A DNA stretch of 64,000 nt from Sinotaia quadrata (taxonomy: Eukaryota > Mollusca > Gastropoda > Architaenioglossa > Viviparidae). Of this stretch, positions 26,101 to 37,295 are shown one piece after another (position 1 is the first letter of the stretch; the number at the start of each line of letters is the position of its first letter). The stretch is taken from positions 44,877,617-44,941,616 of the forward strand of contig CM054179.1 in the NCBI GenBank assembly GCA_028829895.1, in the 5' to 3' direction. The position numbers and the translations under genes are program-made. Under the pieces are notes generated by a model, which searched no databases, was not told where the DNA came from, and saw nothing but the letters and a program-made list of their open reading frames with translations.

Positions 26101-26789
26101 ACATTGACAGTTGACCATCGCGCAGGTCAAACAATCTTCTAAATTTTGTACTAACGCTAACCTGGCTGACGCTAACCTGGCTGATTCTGCCGACTCCGGG
26201 GAACATGGGAAGGAAGTTTGGAAAGGGATGGTGGAGAGGAATAATAAAGTATAATCGATCTTCCAAATTTCATTTCTGTGTGTTCGAAAGCCATCACATT
26301 GCAGGACACGAGTACTGAGAGATTTCCCCCTGGGTCAGAAGTTAGTGGCAAACGGCCGCTCGTTCGGCACCTGTGTAACGACTTGTGTGACCTGAATGCA
26401 GGCACATCTCCTCCTTTACTTCGTTCGTCACATGTGTGCAGAGCCACCAGCTTGCTATCAAGAAAGCTTATCCAGACAGATCTTTTAATGCTCACATTGA
26501 TAGAGATGGTTATTTACTTTTGGGTTACTTCTTTGTTTGATTCTTTGTTTGCGGGGTGGAGAGCTGAAAATAGTCAACTGATTTGATTTTGACTATAAAC
26601 GGAATCTTAATCACCAAATTATGCTCATTTTCAAGTGGTCACAACTAAAAGGTGTCGTGTTTAGTTAGCATTAGACCATTTAGCTCTATGGTTCCTTAAT
26701 TTTTTGGTAGTGTATTACGATAATCTTCAAGTGTGTTATTGCGAGTGCTTCTATAGCCACTGGCTGAGTGTCTCTTATTGCTGATTGGA
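26099..26789. other. Noncoding stretch
   Basis: A 16-bp direct duplication of GCTAACCTGGCTGA lies at 26157-26184. Opposing frames of about 100 codons at 26172-26586 are unrecognised. Confidence 0.5.
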
Positions 26790-27100
26790 TGTTGTGGTAT
26801 TTTTGCTTACCTCACATGAACCGGTATTTTGTAATGTTTATTCCTCATTAATTGGCGTTACCTTCTCATTAAGTGTCATTTTGAATATTTACCTCTCATT
26901 AAATGGTATTGTCAATGTTTGCCTCTTTTGCCTCTCATTAAATGGTGTTTTTCAATATTAACCTCTCAGTATTTTTCTTGTTCATCTCTCAATAACTGGC
27001 TTTTTCAATGTTAACCTCTCACTAAGCGATATTTTTGTTTACCTTTCATTAAGTGGTTTGGTCCATCTTTATCTCTAATTAAGTGAGTTCTATCTGTGTA
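26790..27100. repeat. Degenerate tandem repeat, about 35 bp unit
   Basis: Diverged units of (T/A)ACCTCTCATTAA(G/A)TGGTATT separated by TT-rich, AATGTT-containing sequence, eight or nine copies. Spacing varies from about 30 to 45 bp. Confidence 0.75.
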
Positions 27101-27406
27101 TACCTATAATGCTTCCCTGGAGCATCTAATTATTTATTTGTTGCCTATACATACGGATTAAACGTTTGTATGGTAGAAAGCTTGTATGAAAAATAATGAA
27201 AACAGTATTTCCGATTTTTTAAATAGAAACTTCTGATTGTTACATAATGCACGTCAGCTGCTAGTGGAGAGGGACTTCAATAATGGCCGTGTAAACAAGC
27301 GATAACTGAGACGGATGTATTTAGTATTGGATGTGCGTGACAGTCTCGGTAATTCCGCTGGCTCTTTCTTTGTGAACAGCGACATCAATAACTAATGTAT
27401 TGTCAG

Positions 27407-27410
<4 letters not shown>

Positions 27411-27459
<49 letters not shown>

Positions 27460-27466
27460 GGTGGTA

Positions 27467-27495
<29 letters not shown>
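27411..27495. repeat. (ATT)n-(GTA)n microsatellite
   Basis: About 16 ATT repeats, a short GGTGGTAGTG block, then eight GTA repeats abutting the 3' end of LINE copy A. Confidence 0.96.
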
Positions 27496-27497
<2 letters not shown>

Positions 27498-27690
27498 ATT
27501 TTTTTCACGGCTCCTATTGATTGTCGGTTATGAACCAAGGTCTCGGAATCTTACCAAGATTCTGAAGGATCCAAGGTTTTACGGAGGATGTGAACACTTC
27601 CGAGGAGTGCTGCTTTTAGCAGTGAGACAATTATGTTTCGTCCAGGTACTTTATTCAGATAACCTTTCAATTTAGGTGTTATGTTCCCCC
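27496..27690 (-). mobile_element. R4/Dong-like LINE copy A, 5'-truncated
   Basis: Read on the minus strand this is the last part of the ORF plus the 3' untranslated region, corresponding to about 27803-28000 of copy C with roughly 15-20% differences. It is truncated at its 5' end beside (AAT)n at 27691-27710, and its 3' end faces the (TAC)n-(AAT)n at 27411-27495. It is too short to be active. Confidence 0.85.
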
Positions 27691-27710
27691 AAATTATTAT
27701 TATTATTATT

Positions 27711-27796
27711 CAGTCTCTTTCCACGACTTCTGTTTGACTGTCGGTTGTGATCCAAGGTCTCGGAATCTTAGCAAGATTCTGGGAAATCCAATGTTT
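27711..27796 (-). mobile_element. R4/Dong-like LINE copy B, 5'-truncated
   Basis: Only the last few codons and the 3' untranslated region remain. The 3' end (plus-strand CAGTCTCTTTCCACGACTTC at 27711) is the same as in copy C and is followed in the element's sense by AATAATAATAAT. At the 5' side two TTA-type repeats separate it from copy C. Confidence 0.85.
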
Positions 27797-27802
27797 ATTA
27801 TT

Positions 27803-28594
27803 CAGTCTCTTTCCACGACTTCTGTTTGACTGTCGGCTGTGATCCTAGGTCTCGGAATCTTACCAAGATTCTGGGAGATCCAAAGTTTTACGGAGGATGT
27901 GGACACTTCCGAGGAGCGCTGCTTTGAGTAGTGGAGCGATTCTGTGGTTTCCAGGGAGTTTATTCAGGTAGCCTTCCAATTCTGATGTTATGTTCCCCAA
28001 GGCTCCTATCACTATTGGTATCACTTCTGCTTTTACATTCCACAGTCTCTGGATTTCTAATCTGAGGTCTTGGTATTTTTCTATTTTTTCTCTTTCTTTT
28101 GTTTTTATGTTTCTATCACTTGGAACAGCGACATCAATAATTGTTACTGTTCTGTTGGTCTTATTGAGAACTACAATGTCTGGTCGTCTTGCAGGAATCA
28201 CCCGGTCTGTTCTTATCTCGAAGTCCCACAGTATTTTGACTTCTTCTGTTTCGATGACTGCTTCTGGTTGATGCATCCATGTTCTTTCTGGGGTTTTTAT
28301 GCCATAGTTCTCACACAAATTTCTATGTATGTGTTTTGCCACTTCATTGTGTCGTTTGGTGTATTCTGTTCCAGCCAGAACCTGACATCCAGATAGTATG
28401 TGTTCTGTTGTCTCATCCATGGATTTGCAAAGTCTACATTTGGAATCATTTGAAATTTTCATGATTTTCGTTTTGTGTGCTTTGGTGTTGAGTGCTTGAT
28501 CTTGTGCAGCTGTTATGAGTGCTTCTGTTTCTGCTTTCAATCCTGCCTCTTTCAACCATTTGTACGTTGATTGCTTTGTTGATATTTCGTCTGC
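27803..28594 (-). mobile_element. R4/Dong-like LINE copy C: endonuclease end
   Basis: Longest of three head-to-tail 3' fragments of a non-LTR retrotransposon. It contains the C-terminal ORF (27860-28594) and about 57 bp of 3' untranslated sequence. Its 5' truncation point lies directly in (TTA)n at 28595-28649 and its 3' end borders ATTATT. Bombyx Dong, a member of the R4 clade with the same type of endonuclease, is known to insert in TAA repeats, which fits this arrangement. Assignment to R4/Dong rather than R2 or NeSL is inference. Confidence 0.85.
27860..28594 (-). pseudogene. LINE pol C-terminus: zinc knuckle + restriction-like endonuclease
   Basis: An intact frame of about 244 codons, without the reverse transcriptase that must have preceded it. 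Numbering from the TTG at 28555, a CCHC knuckle has Cys40, Cys43, His52 and Cys57 (C-x2-C-x8-H-x4-C). A restriction-like endonuclease follows, with Arg-Pro-Asp at 124-126, the second acidic residue Asp141 in IIDVAVP, and Lys160-Tyr161. These are the PD-(D/E)xK-type residues of site-specific LINEs (R2, R4, NeSL groups), which nick target DNA for target-primed reverse transcription. The frame is unbroken, so the insertion is fairly young, but it has no start and no RT. Confidence 0.88.

Positions 28595-28649
<55 letters not shown>
28595..28649. repeat. (TTA)n microsatellite at LINE 5' junction
   Basis: About 18 TTA repeats, followed by (ATC)n. It forms the 5' boundary of LINE copy C. Confidence 0.97.
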
Positions 28650-29200
28650 CACCATCATCATCATCATTATCATAGTCGGCGGCGTCATCATTAATTTATC
28701 ATCACTCTTTTGTTTAATTATATCATCAAATTCATTCTCAGTTTTATTGATTCTAGTAGTAATAGCAACAATATTGTATACTTTGGCAGTTATATATTTC
28801 TGTTTGATTAGTAGTAAAGAGTGGTCGGAAGTACTGAAAACGTAATTAATTTCGTGCACCTTTTTTTGTCTCACACTGAGATAGCTATTTAGTCAAAAAG
28901 CATGAGGGTGTGTTATTTATTACCAGTTTAATGTCCCTACTACATATTTGTCAAGAATGGGAAATTATATTTTTTTATGTATTACTAAATATAATTAGTA
29001 CGAATGACAGAAACAGAAAGCTGATGATGTGAGATTTTGAACTCGTTTGGTATTCTGTTATCCAATATAGACATAGAACAGAAGTGTAGACGCTCATTGA
29101 AATGGTGCAAAGAAGGACTAAAAAGAGCTAAAAGGATGTATTTCAGACTTATTTACAATGAGGGAGTATGTGTAAATGCGACCAGAATTAATGTCAAAAT
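28650..29200. other. Noncoding stretch
   Basis: Starts with (ATC)n to about 28675; nothing else recognised. Confidence 0.5.
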
Positions 29201-29398
29201 TAACCAGACGTATCTTGGAGTGGTCAAAGCGAAGAAAAGCTAACTAGACGTATCCTGAAGTGGTCAAAGCGAAGAAATCTAACCAGACGTATCTTGAAGT
29301 GGTCAAAGCGAAGAAAAACTAACCAGACGTATCTTGAAGTGGTCAAAGCGAAGAAAAACTAACCAGACGTATCTTGAAGTGGTCAAATCGAAGAAAAG
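29201..29398. repeat. 40-bp minisatellite, 5 copies
   Basis: Units begin TAACCAGACGTATCTTGAAG at 29201, 29241, 29280, 29320 and 29360. Spacing is 40 bp except one of 39. Few differences between units. Confidence 0.96.
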
Positions 29399-31008
29399 TG
29401 ATACGCGACAACGAAACAATACATAACCACCAATTCGCGATAAGGGGAGTGCATTCACGCTGTCAAATAATAAGTTGCTGTTCATTAAAATTGGACAGTG
29501 AGTGTTAGCGAAGATCACACGGATTTTGTCAACAACGTATTTGGTCAGCGTTTGGTGGGCAGACAGAATTCTAACAAACCGGAAGCGTCCCCCATTTAAT
29601 TTGAAGAAGGAGAATTGACCAAACTACTTGTCATTGTAGTGAACTATGAAATATGTGAGTGTTTAGTCAGGCAAGTCGCCATTGCGAGTCCATGTAACAT
29701 TGAAGAATTCAACAATCGACTTTGGAAAACCCTATTTTTTTAAATCTACAATTTAGCGACGATTTTGGGAGTAAAACTGAATATTTGTATTTTTTAAATT
29801 AAATTGCGCGAAAGGAGAACTAGAACAGAAGCACTATAAGTGGGATTGGTAATGAAAATTTATTTCGGAAAACGGCAGAGAAATGAAAAATAATAGAAAA
29901 AATATGAAAAGAAAAAAAATTAAGGGAAAAAAATCTCTTTATTTATTACAGGGGTTCAGGTTTTTTAGTTTCTTACGTCTGCTGAGGCCTTCCAATTCTG
30001 ATTGAACTTAGGACTAGAGTCGTTTTGTTTACGCTCTACGCCGGAGTCCGTCCCACCAGACTGACTAGAGAGAGAATAGTAATTAGTACAACCAACTGAA
30101 CATATTTCCGCTTGAGTGAGTGCAGTACCAGAAGAGGTCAGAGTGAGATTACTGCTCACTGAGCATAATGTGATACTGGATCAAGACGTATGACCTTGAC
30201 GACAGTTCAGTGTCTGAAAGAAAGACTAAAGGAGCCGTGATTTTTTTTTTATATTCGAAGGCCGCAAATAGCGCGCAATCAGAGAACAATTAGCGATCAG
30301 GATATTAGCAAAAAATTTAGGTCGCATCGATTTGTGATGAGAAGCCATTTGCAGCAATTTGATGCATTATTTTATTCTTCGTTTATATTAAATTGTACTT
30401 GTTAACTGTTATTTTTTCGGGAGTTGGGTGGGGGTGGGGGCGGCTTTTATTAGTGTATTGTTAATGTAACTGTTGGATAGCATCATATTGTAACTTGTAA
30501 TTTTATCGTCATAGTCCGTAGTGTTGTTTCGTATCGCAGTACATGGGGATGCAGGAAGTGAAATAATAATGACAATGAATGCCAGATTTCATTAGCTATA
30601 GGTGGATTAATGTGTGAAGCCTAAGTACATCTGAGCTAACCGCACATAAATATGAATCACCCCAGTTATCACACAACAACAGTGGACTGCTCTAGAGTGA
30701 AATATCCTTGAACGAAAAATATATTTACGATGGCAGTTGCATATAGTTGTGATCATGCTCTTTCATCGATAACGTTCGGGGCGGGAAGGGGGTGGGTGGA
30801 GTCGAACACAATTTGATAAGGACAACTGAATAATGGTTTCAAACTTTAGCTCAAACAACATACTTATTTTATAAACGAATGTTGTTTAATTTAATGAGTT
30901 GAGTTGGCTAACAGTTTTGACTTGTATTCCCTTCGTTCTCTTTCTTTGTTCCTTTGTCTGTCCTTTTCTTTCACTTAGTCTGTTTATTTGTCTTTCTATG
31001 TCTGTATC

Positions 31009-31043
<35 letters not shown>

Positions 31044-31564
31044 TCCTCGTTCACCCCCCACCCCCGGGTCAATATCTACCTATGTTCTCCTTCACTATGT
31101 GTCAGTCTCTCCTTCACTATGTGTCAATCTCTCCTATATATATATATCAGTTTCTCCCTCTGTCTCTCGTTGTCTTATCTCTTTCTCTCCCCCCGCCCCG
31201 TCGCTCTCCTTCCCTCTCCATTTCGCATTTTTCTCTGATCTAATATTTTGAAATATTATGCCATTAGACGTCCTTATTTAGACTGAAAACTTCACAGGTA
31301 CGTGAAAGGAACGGTTTCGAAGTCCCGTTAATTAAATTAAATCTACAGATTTCGTGCCTGCAGGATGCGTTCCTGCTGTGACGTAACAGCTTTGATGCAT
31401 AGCATCTAGGCCACCCGTGTACTCTAGACGTGGCTTTTTAGTCCTTTGCCTCGGGATCTCTCCGCGTATGATACAGTGACCTCCACTGAAGAGTGCATTC
31501 AAAATCGCTCATTTATTTAGTGGAGTTGAAGTCTTACTTATCCACGCTTTTTGTTCTTAATTAG

Positions 31565-31565
31565 T

Positions 31566-31621
<56 letters not shown>
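31565..31621. repeat. (GT)n microsatellite
   Basis: GT run of about 28 repeats. Confidence 0.97.
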
Positions 31622-31624
<3 letters not shown>

Positions 31625-31941
31625 TAGTCTGCAAACGCTGCTCCTTTGATTTGACTGTCTTTTCAATAAAGAGAAAGATAATTTATTAAACGGATTTCCG
31701 CTGTAATAAACTGTTTTGATTTATAGATAACAAGCATAAAACAAGTACTCGTTTTAAAAAAGAAGATATAAAAAGAAAGTAATACTAATGAAAGTAAACT
31801 CTCATATATTTGTCAGAGATACCACTTTTATTTATATAAATAAAATTTGGCAAAATAATTTCAACAGTCAGCATCAGGATTGAACAGCAGTTCTCGCATG
31901 TCTTGTAACCATAGCAAGTCAAGAAGCAGTAGCCATTCTTC

Positions 31942-31949
31942 TGACGTCA
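31942..31949. promoter_or_regulatory. Perfect CRE octamer TGACGTCA
   Basis: Palindromic CREB/ATF consensus, 200 bp from the end of the Gypsy relic. Confidence 0.4.
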
Positions 31950-32154
31950 TGATGAAAACAAAAAAACACAATGAAACAGCGCAACCAACAGTAAATTGAA
32001 ATCTTTAATATCTATTGAGACATACTACGTTTTTTGATGACTATTATGATAACGACTGTGACGTTTTGCTGACGTATTCAACAAAGAAATAACATGCTGT
32101 CAACCTGTTTCCCATACATAGCCTGTGAAGCATGGAGTAATTCGATATGCTCAG

Positions 32155-32830
32155 TCAAGGTAGGAGTAAACGATCAAAAGAGCATCCATAAAGTTAAATA
32201 AGTAGTCACTCTTTATGGGATCGATAAGTTTCCTTATCATATGCAGGTATGTTTCGTAGGCAAAATGGCATAAACTTCTTTGATAGTGGCAGGTGCGTGT
32301 GGCAAAAGCTAATTTCTCTCTATCACCTTCATGGTCACCGATTTGATAATAACCTTTAGTTAAATCGATACAGGTGAAATAATGTGTGTGAGTAAAATGA
32401 AAATAGATGTAGTCAGGTGTCAGTAGTGTTTCCCTTGATACTGTGTGATCGCATTCAGCCTGTGTTTTCCATTTTTTTTTTTAACTACTATGATTGGCGC
32501 TGCATAAGGCAAGACGGACGGCTTGATTATGACATTGCGCAGCATTTCTTGCACTTCCAGTTTCAACAGCTGTTGCATGCAGCAAGATATAGGTTTACAC
32601 AGTATGGGGTTCGAATCCAGTAGTGTTACATAGAACTCGTCTAATTATGTGTGTCCTGGTTTGTCTAGCGATGTAGCTTGGAAGTCAAATAACACGTTTT
32701 AGACTTCTTGATGTTGTGAGTTCCGCGTTAATGGATATGACACAAGCGGGTAATTTGGGTCTATGTCAGGTGTGTCAGATTCTGCTTCTGTGACCAATGG
32801 GGAGGAGTAGAGTTTATCCCATCAATCGGG
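32155..32830 (-). pseudogene. Decayed Gypsy-type reverse transcriptase fragment
   Basis: On the minus strand, separate frames show in the correct order pieces of an LTR-retrotransposon pol: a linker with DKPGHT (about 32640-32690), PSVLPYAAPIIVVKKKNGKH (about 32450-32580, RT motifs 1-2), IDLTKGYYQI then a DREK/FAT block (32216-32372), and FMDALLIVYS (about 32170-32200) where active enzymes have the Y-x-D-D box. Frameshifts and stops separate the pieces and the second catalytic Asp is replaced, so the copy is dead. No LTRs, integrase or gag were found nearby. Gypsy/Ty3 assignment rests on motif order. Confidence 0.75.
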
Positions 32831-34478
32831 GTGAGCTCATAATATCTTTGAGCAAGGTTGTTAAAATAAGTACAATCAATATATCTATGCTATACCACTA
32901 CAGTAGTTGTTTTGCCTTTACAATTATTATTAGTTAAACAAGTCACACTAGTATATACAACTATCACATTAAATATAGTTTAGCACTTTCATTCAGCGTG
33001 GCATATATGGTTATAAGTCATGAAAATGAATAATTTGGTTAACGTTAATCAAAATGCAAATATAAAATGTCACCACAACCAACCGCTTCACCTTAAATAT
33101 CTGTACTGTCTATTTGTATTTCTTATGTTGTAATGGCAAGTTTTATATCGATTTCTCTTGAAAAGAAAATATGAATAAGGTCCCTAGGATAAACATTATA
33201 TAATTATAAATTCTGTAGTTCAATCCTGCCAAATATGTGAAGTTTTACTGAGAGATTGGCAAGATATTCATTCTCCACCCCTTGGGCCACCCACAACCTT
33301 AGGCTAAACCCCAAAACACGCCTTCCAGTTGGCCTCATGTTTTAGAAAGATGAATGATAGATAATGTAGAATAAAAGAGTGATAGTTCTAGAAGACAGCT
33401 CGAGCCCCCTGATACATACAGCCAGGTAGAGCAAGTGATACAGGTGACAGGCTACAACATATAACATATGAGTCACGCTAACACTAGTAGTCTAAGTATC
33501 AACAATAAATGTATTCAACAAGAAATAACATAAGACAACATGGTTACATATAGTCCAAAAGTTACAATTAGAGTATATAAATGGTTATAGTTCATAATCA
33601 CTGTTGTATGATGGGGAATTTTCCCACATATTTTATGTAAATTTTCAATGTTGCATTTAAATTGAACGTTATAGTAATTTGAATGACGTGTGCGTATTGC
33701 GTCATGTTGGTTTAGAAGTGAGGTTCTGAACAATGAGTCGTACATGGTGGTAGATTTGTTTACCCTGTTTGATGTTTGCGGCAGACAGGTGATCAAGTGT
33801 TTGTTGTTTAAGTTGCCTGATCAATGGCCAATATGCTAGCTAGAGATTATTTTTGCGGCAAGTGTGTGTGTTTTGGTATACAATGGGAAGCGTTGTTAGC
33901 TACGTCAGCGTGCGTTTAGAAGTCCTTAGAAAGGCACAATCCGTAATAGCACTAAGCAATTGGTTGGATCGAAAATGTGTCTAATAGGTGCAGATGTGAT
34001 CTCAGTGGTGATAAAAGACCCATAGCGAATTTTTATCTTTACTCGTTCCTGAAATTATCTTTGAGTGGCAACTGAGAGAGTCCCTCCCTTTGACGGGTTG
34101 TATATGAGAGCAAAACCCTTGGCTGCATAAGGTAAAACGTCTTTGTATTGTATGAATGGTTAGGTTTTATTAGGATGTTATATGCTATGTTTTATTTTGA
34201 ACATGTTAACATTTCTTTCTTTCAAAGGCCTATGCCAAACGTATTTATTAACAGAGTAATTAACTGGACACTTAGGCTTTGCAATTGTTTGTCTTGCAGG
34301 GATTTTGTTTTTTGACTGCTGAGCTTTTGTGGCTTGTTTCTCTAGCTTGTGTTTTGTAACTGGTTGCCTGTTTGGCTGGTTGCCTGCATGGCCATTCTGT
34401 TTCATCTTGGTTACTTTGTCCCTGGTGTGATTCTGACTTAGATCTGAGTGTCACAGGAGATTCACGTCTACAAGACTG
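32831..34478. other. Noncoding stretch
   Basis: No recognisable gene or element. The 75-codon minus-strand frame at 34178-34405 is Gln/Lys/Asn-rich and lies in TTGCCTGTTTGGC-type imperfect repeats. Confidence 0.5.
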
Positions 34479-34486
34479 TGACGTCA
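34479..34486. promoter_or_regulatory. Perfect CRE octamer TGACGTCA
   Basis: First of three CREs within 1.35 kb upstream of the putative noncoding exon at 35840. Confidence 0.45.
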
Positions 34487-35484
34487 TTCAAGGCATTAGC
34501 TAAGTGCTGATTGTAAATGTGACTACAGTGTAGTGAACTGGCTTAGGATGAACTGTTTTCCTAAATCTTGTTATTTTTTCTTTTATTAAATTTCTTGTTA
34601 TTATTTTAAACTGTATTTGTTAGTGAAATAATTTCTATCATTTGTTTTCGTGGTCCAAAGTGATAATCTAATGATTACGTCTTGTCCTCTGTTCGTCTAT
34701 TTATAATCATCATATATATTTATTCATAAACATCGATTCTCAGCTGAGATCTGAGTGGGGGCAGAGTCAAACTTGGCGACGCACCAGTATATCAGCATAA
34801 CAAGAAAACCTGACATTCTCGATGAATACGTTCTAATTTGTTACTGCCTGAATTCGAAATATTGAGGTGATATCTGTTTAAACAATCAATACAGATAATT
34901 AAAGTTCAAATAATCACACTTACCTTACCTCTGTCCGGGTTGAATTCAAACATACAAAAATTTGTTTTAAATTATTATTATTTTTATCATAAATATACTA
35001 TTAACACTTTCGGTAAGGTATTACCTATTGCATTTTGGACTGTGTTATATATACTTAACAAACAGTCACAGACGCATGAATCACCTCATCTTGTATTTAA
35101 TATTTATTCGTCTTTTTTCTGTTGTTGTTATTTTGTTTCTTAATATGTCTTCATTCTTTGTTTATAGCATAATGATAATTTCACAAGTATTTTTTCTCAT
35201 CCACACTTCATATGTAAATGTATTAAGTTCGTGTTACTTTTAAAGTTATTTAAACAGTATTGAAACACCAATCAGTAACAAAACATGAAACAGTGATGAA
35301 AAATACTGTGAAAATAAATGAAATCCCACCCCATCCACCCCAATTGGGCTATCATCAGCAATGAAACAATCTGAATATAGAATAATTGGACAGAAGATAG
35401 CAAACATCAAAAAGTAGCATTTAATTGCAATAAGTCTTCAGTTAATCTAAACAGTTCTTTTCGTTATGAAATATACGCGAATAT
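34487..35484. other. AT-rich stretch between CREs
   Basis: AT-rich, with short unrecognised frames only. Confidence 0.5.
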
Positions 35485-35492
35485 TGACGTCA
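35485..35492. promoter_or_regulatory. Perfect CRE octamer TGACGTCA
   Basis: Second of the three clustered CREs, 336 bp before the one at 35821. Confidence 0.5.
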
Positions 35493-35689
35493 TTGTACAA
35501 AAATGAAGCGTCACACATTATTTTGATTTATTGCTATTATTAGCTTTTATTTTTTTATTTGTTTGAATACCCCTTTAGTCTATCTTGGATAGCTTTATAT
35601 TAAATCTAATGTGTTAATATCTCTTGTCGGCTGATTGCCCCCCGCTCCCTCCTCCCCCTCCCCCACAGCTCTTACCCTTAAACGCGAGG

Positions 35690-35840
35690 TCAGTCCAATG
35701 ACATCAAAGCTGACAAGCAAATGCGCGTTTCGTTTTCGAAGTCGTAGTTACGTAGTAGATGCAATGCGTTCTACTTTCTGTACAGCCGAGTGGCCCGAAC
35801 TGAAACAGAACTCCTGTCAGTGACGTCAGGCAGTCTTTGC
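35690..35840 (+). promoter_or_regulatory. Putative CRE promoter, possibly of PDE11
   Basis: A CpG-richer segment within AT-rich DNA holds a CCAAT pentamer at 35695-35699 and a perfect CRE at 35821-35828, followed by a GC-rich GCGCTCGCGCGCTCGC run. No TATA box stands out. A consensus donor lies about 150 bp downstream on the same strand. The next plus-strand exon I can recognise is the PDE11 exon at 55995, so this could be its promoter. The link is inference from position and splice signals only. Confidence 0.42.
35821..35828. promoter_or_regulatory. Perfect CRE octamer TGACGTCA
   Basis: Sits just upstream of the GC-rich run and the putative first exon, the usual place for a functional CRE. 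Confidence 0.55.
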
Positions 35841-35984
35841 GCTCGCGCGCTCGCATGGTGAGTGTCGTCTGCTAATGTTTGCCGACAGTAGCGAAGGTGG
35901 TCGTTTATTCCACTCAGAGGATGTCCCCTGAAGTTGGTAGAAATGTTTGCTAACGAGGATTCGCCGACAACGTAGAAGAGGCAG
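35840..35984 (+). other. Putative noncoding first exon
   Basis: Ends in GAGGCAG followed by GTAAGT, a consensus splice donor at 35985. An alternative donor, ATG followed by GTGAGT, lies at 35858. The segment contains only a 6-codon open frame (35855-35875), consistent with 5' untranslated sequence. If joined to the acceptor at 55994 the intron would be about 20 kb. The start coordinate is a guess. Confidence 0.35.
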
Positions 35985-36158
35985 GTAAGTAGTGTTTTGA
36001 TTTTTTTTTTCTCATTAAAGTGTATCGTTACTTGAGAGCAGCAGGTTTTTACTGAGTTGGAGAAAGTTCGGTAAAATTTTCTTCTCAGGTGCGTTTTAAT
36101 ACGTAGGCCTAACGGTCACAGTCTGCTATTGACGCTTGGCTGACTTTTCTCAATGTCG

Positions 36159-36162
<4 letters not shown>
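35985..36162. other. Intron-like sequence after donor
   Basis: T-rich sequence directly after the donor; nothing else seen. Confidence 0.4.
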
Positions 36163-36239
<77 letters not shown>

Positions 36240-36243
36240 CTAT
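36163..36243. repeat. (TC)n-(TCTA)n microsatellite
   Basis: TC run of about 60 bp passing into five TCTA units. Confidence 0.97.
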
Positions 36244-37095
36244 ATATAATAGAGTAATTGAAAACTCATGCACACTACTACTTATTGAGCAATTTGCTGC
36301 GCTTGGTGGCTCACTGGTAATGTTTCTTCATACGATAGACGTAAATTTTGTTTTGAAAATGTGATGTTCCACACACACACACTCCCGCAAAACTAAATAA
36401 ATAAAAATAATCAAATGTTTTGCTGGTTTTTAGAAGTATTAATTGAGGGGCGTCTTTGGCTGTTTGAAATGAGCTTTTATCAGATATAATAATCGATGAT
36501 TACGACGATTTTGCGCTGGCTTGACTAGAGTGTGATAGTTTGACTGAGGCAGAACGAACGTGCAAAGGAGCTTAATAAGAAAAGCGACAACTAACTTTGG
36601 TAAAGAAAAAAAAAATAGATACGTAACTGACATATCTATTGAAATCGACTTCTAGGTCTACGTGAGGAAACGCGCACCCAAACCCTACATCCCATCTAGA
36701 ATTGACGATCGAGGAACGTTATCAGACACAAACGTGCCGTACCTTCGGTGATCGGTTGGTGCTGTAGCGGTTGATGAGAGCGGGGTGGGGAGTGAATCGA
36801 GTTTAGTGGTCAACGTGTTCTACTGTAGACGATTACAGAGAGTTATTAGGGATGTTTGTGTCTTTCTGGAGACGAGCAAAGGAAATTGGTGATGGCCCTC
36901 CTCCCCCCCCCCTCTCCCTTCTATACCGTTAAATGATGAAAGAACACGTCTTGCTGCAGACTGCTAGGCTTAATAGCGTCTGGAGTATTCTTTTACCAAA
37001 TGATTTTAGTTTTTTTGTTTGTTTGTTTGTTTCATGGAGTCGATCTTTCACTTCCGCTAATGCTAGAGCAGGCTTCTCCGGTTGGTTGGCTGTCA

Positions 37096-37098
<3 letters not shown>
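36244..37098. other. Noncoding stretch
   Basis: No gene; a C-run at 36903-36912. Confidence 0.5.

Positions 37099-37132
<34 letters not shown>
37099..37132. repeat. (TC)n microsatellite
   Basis: TC run of about 17 repeats; the 220-codon frame across 36933-37595 reads this and the following CA repeat and is not considered a gene. Confidence 0.96.
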
Positions 37133-37135
<3 letters not shown>

Positions 37136-37250
37136 TACATACAAACAAAAAAATTCTTTATTTTTGCACGCACACAACATACTTCACTGTCCATTACACA
37201 CTGAAAACGACACAAACCCAAACACACACACATCGCACTCGCCCTTTCTG

Positions 37251-37253
<3 letters not shown>

Positions 37254-37291
<38 letters not shown>
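37254..37291. repeat. (CA)n microsatellite
   Basis: CA run within a CA-rich zone 37170-37440. Confidence 0.96.

Positions 37292-37295
<4 letters not shown>

Larger units (their letters stand above)
29399..32154. other. Noncoding stretch with microsatellites
   Basis: It holds a short (TC)n at 31014-31039 in a pyrimidine-rich zone to 31220, (GT)n at 31565-31621 and a CRE at 31942. No gene is supportable. Confidence 0.55.

Noticed and set aside
18720..26400. Shared TGTGTAACGACTT phrase at about 18749 and 26373
   Set aside because: The similarity is limited to about 15 bp and does not extend, so no repeat family is supported.
32600..32620. GGTTCGAATCC, a perfect tRNA B-box-like string
   Set aside because: No A-box or acceptor-stem pairing upstream; it lies within the Gypsy relic read from the other strand.
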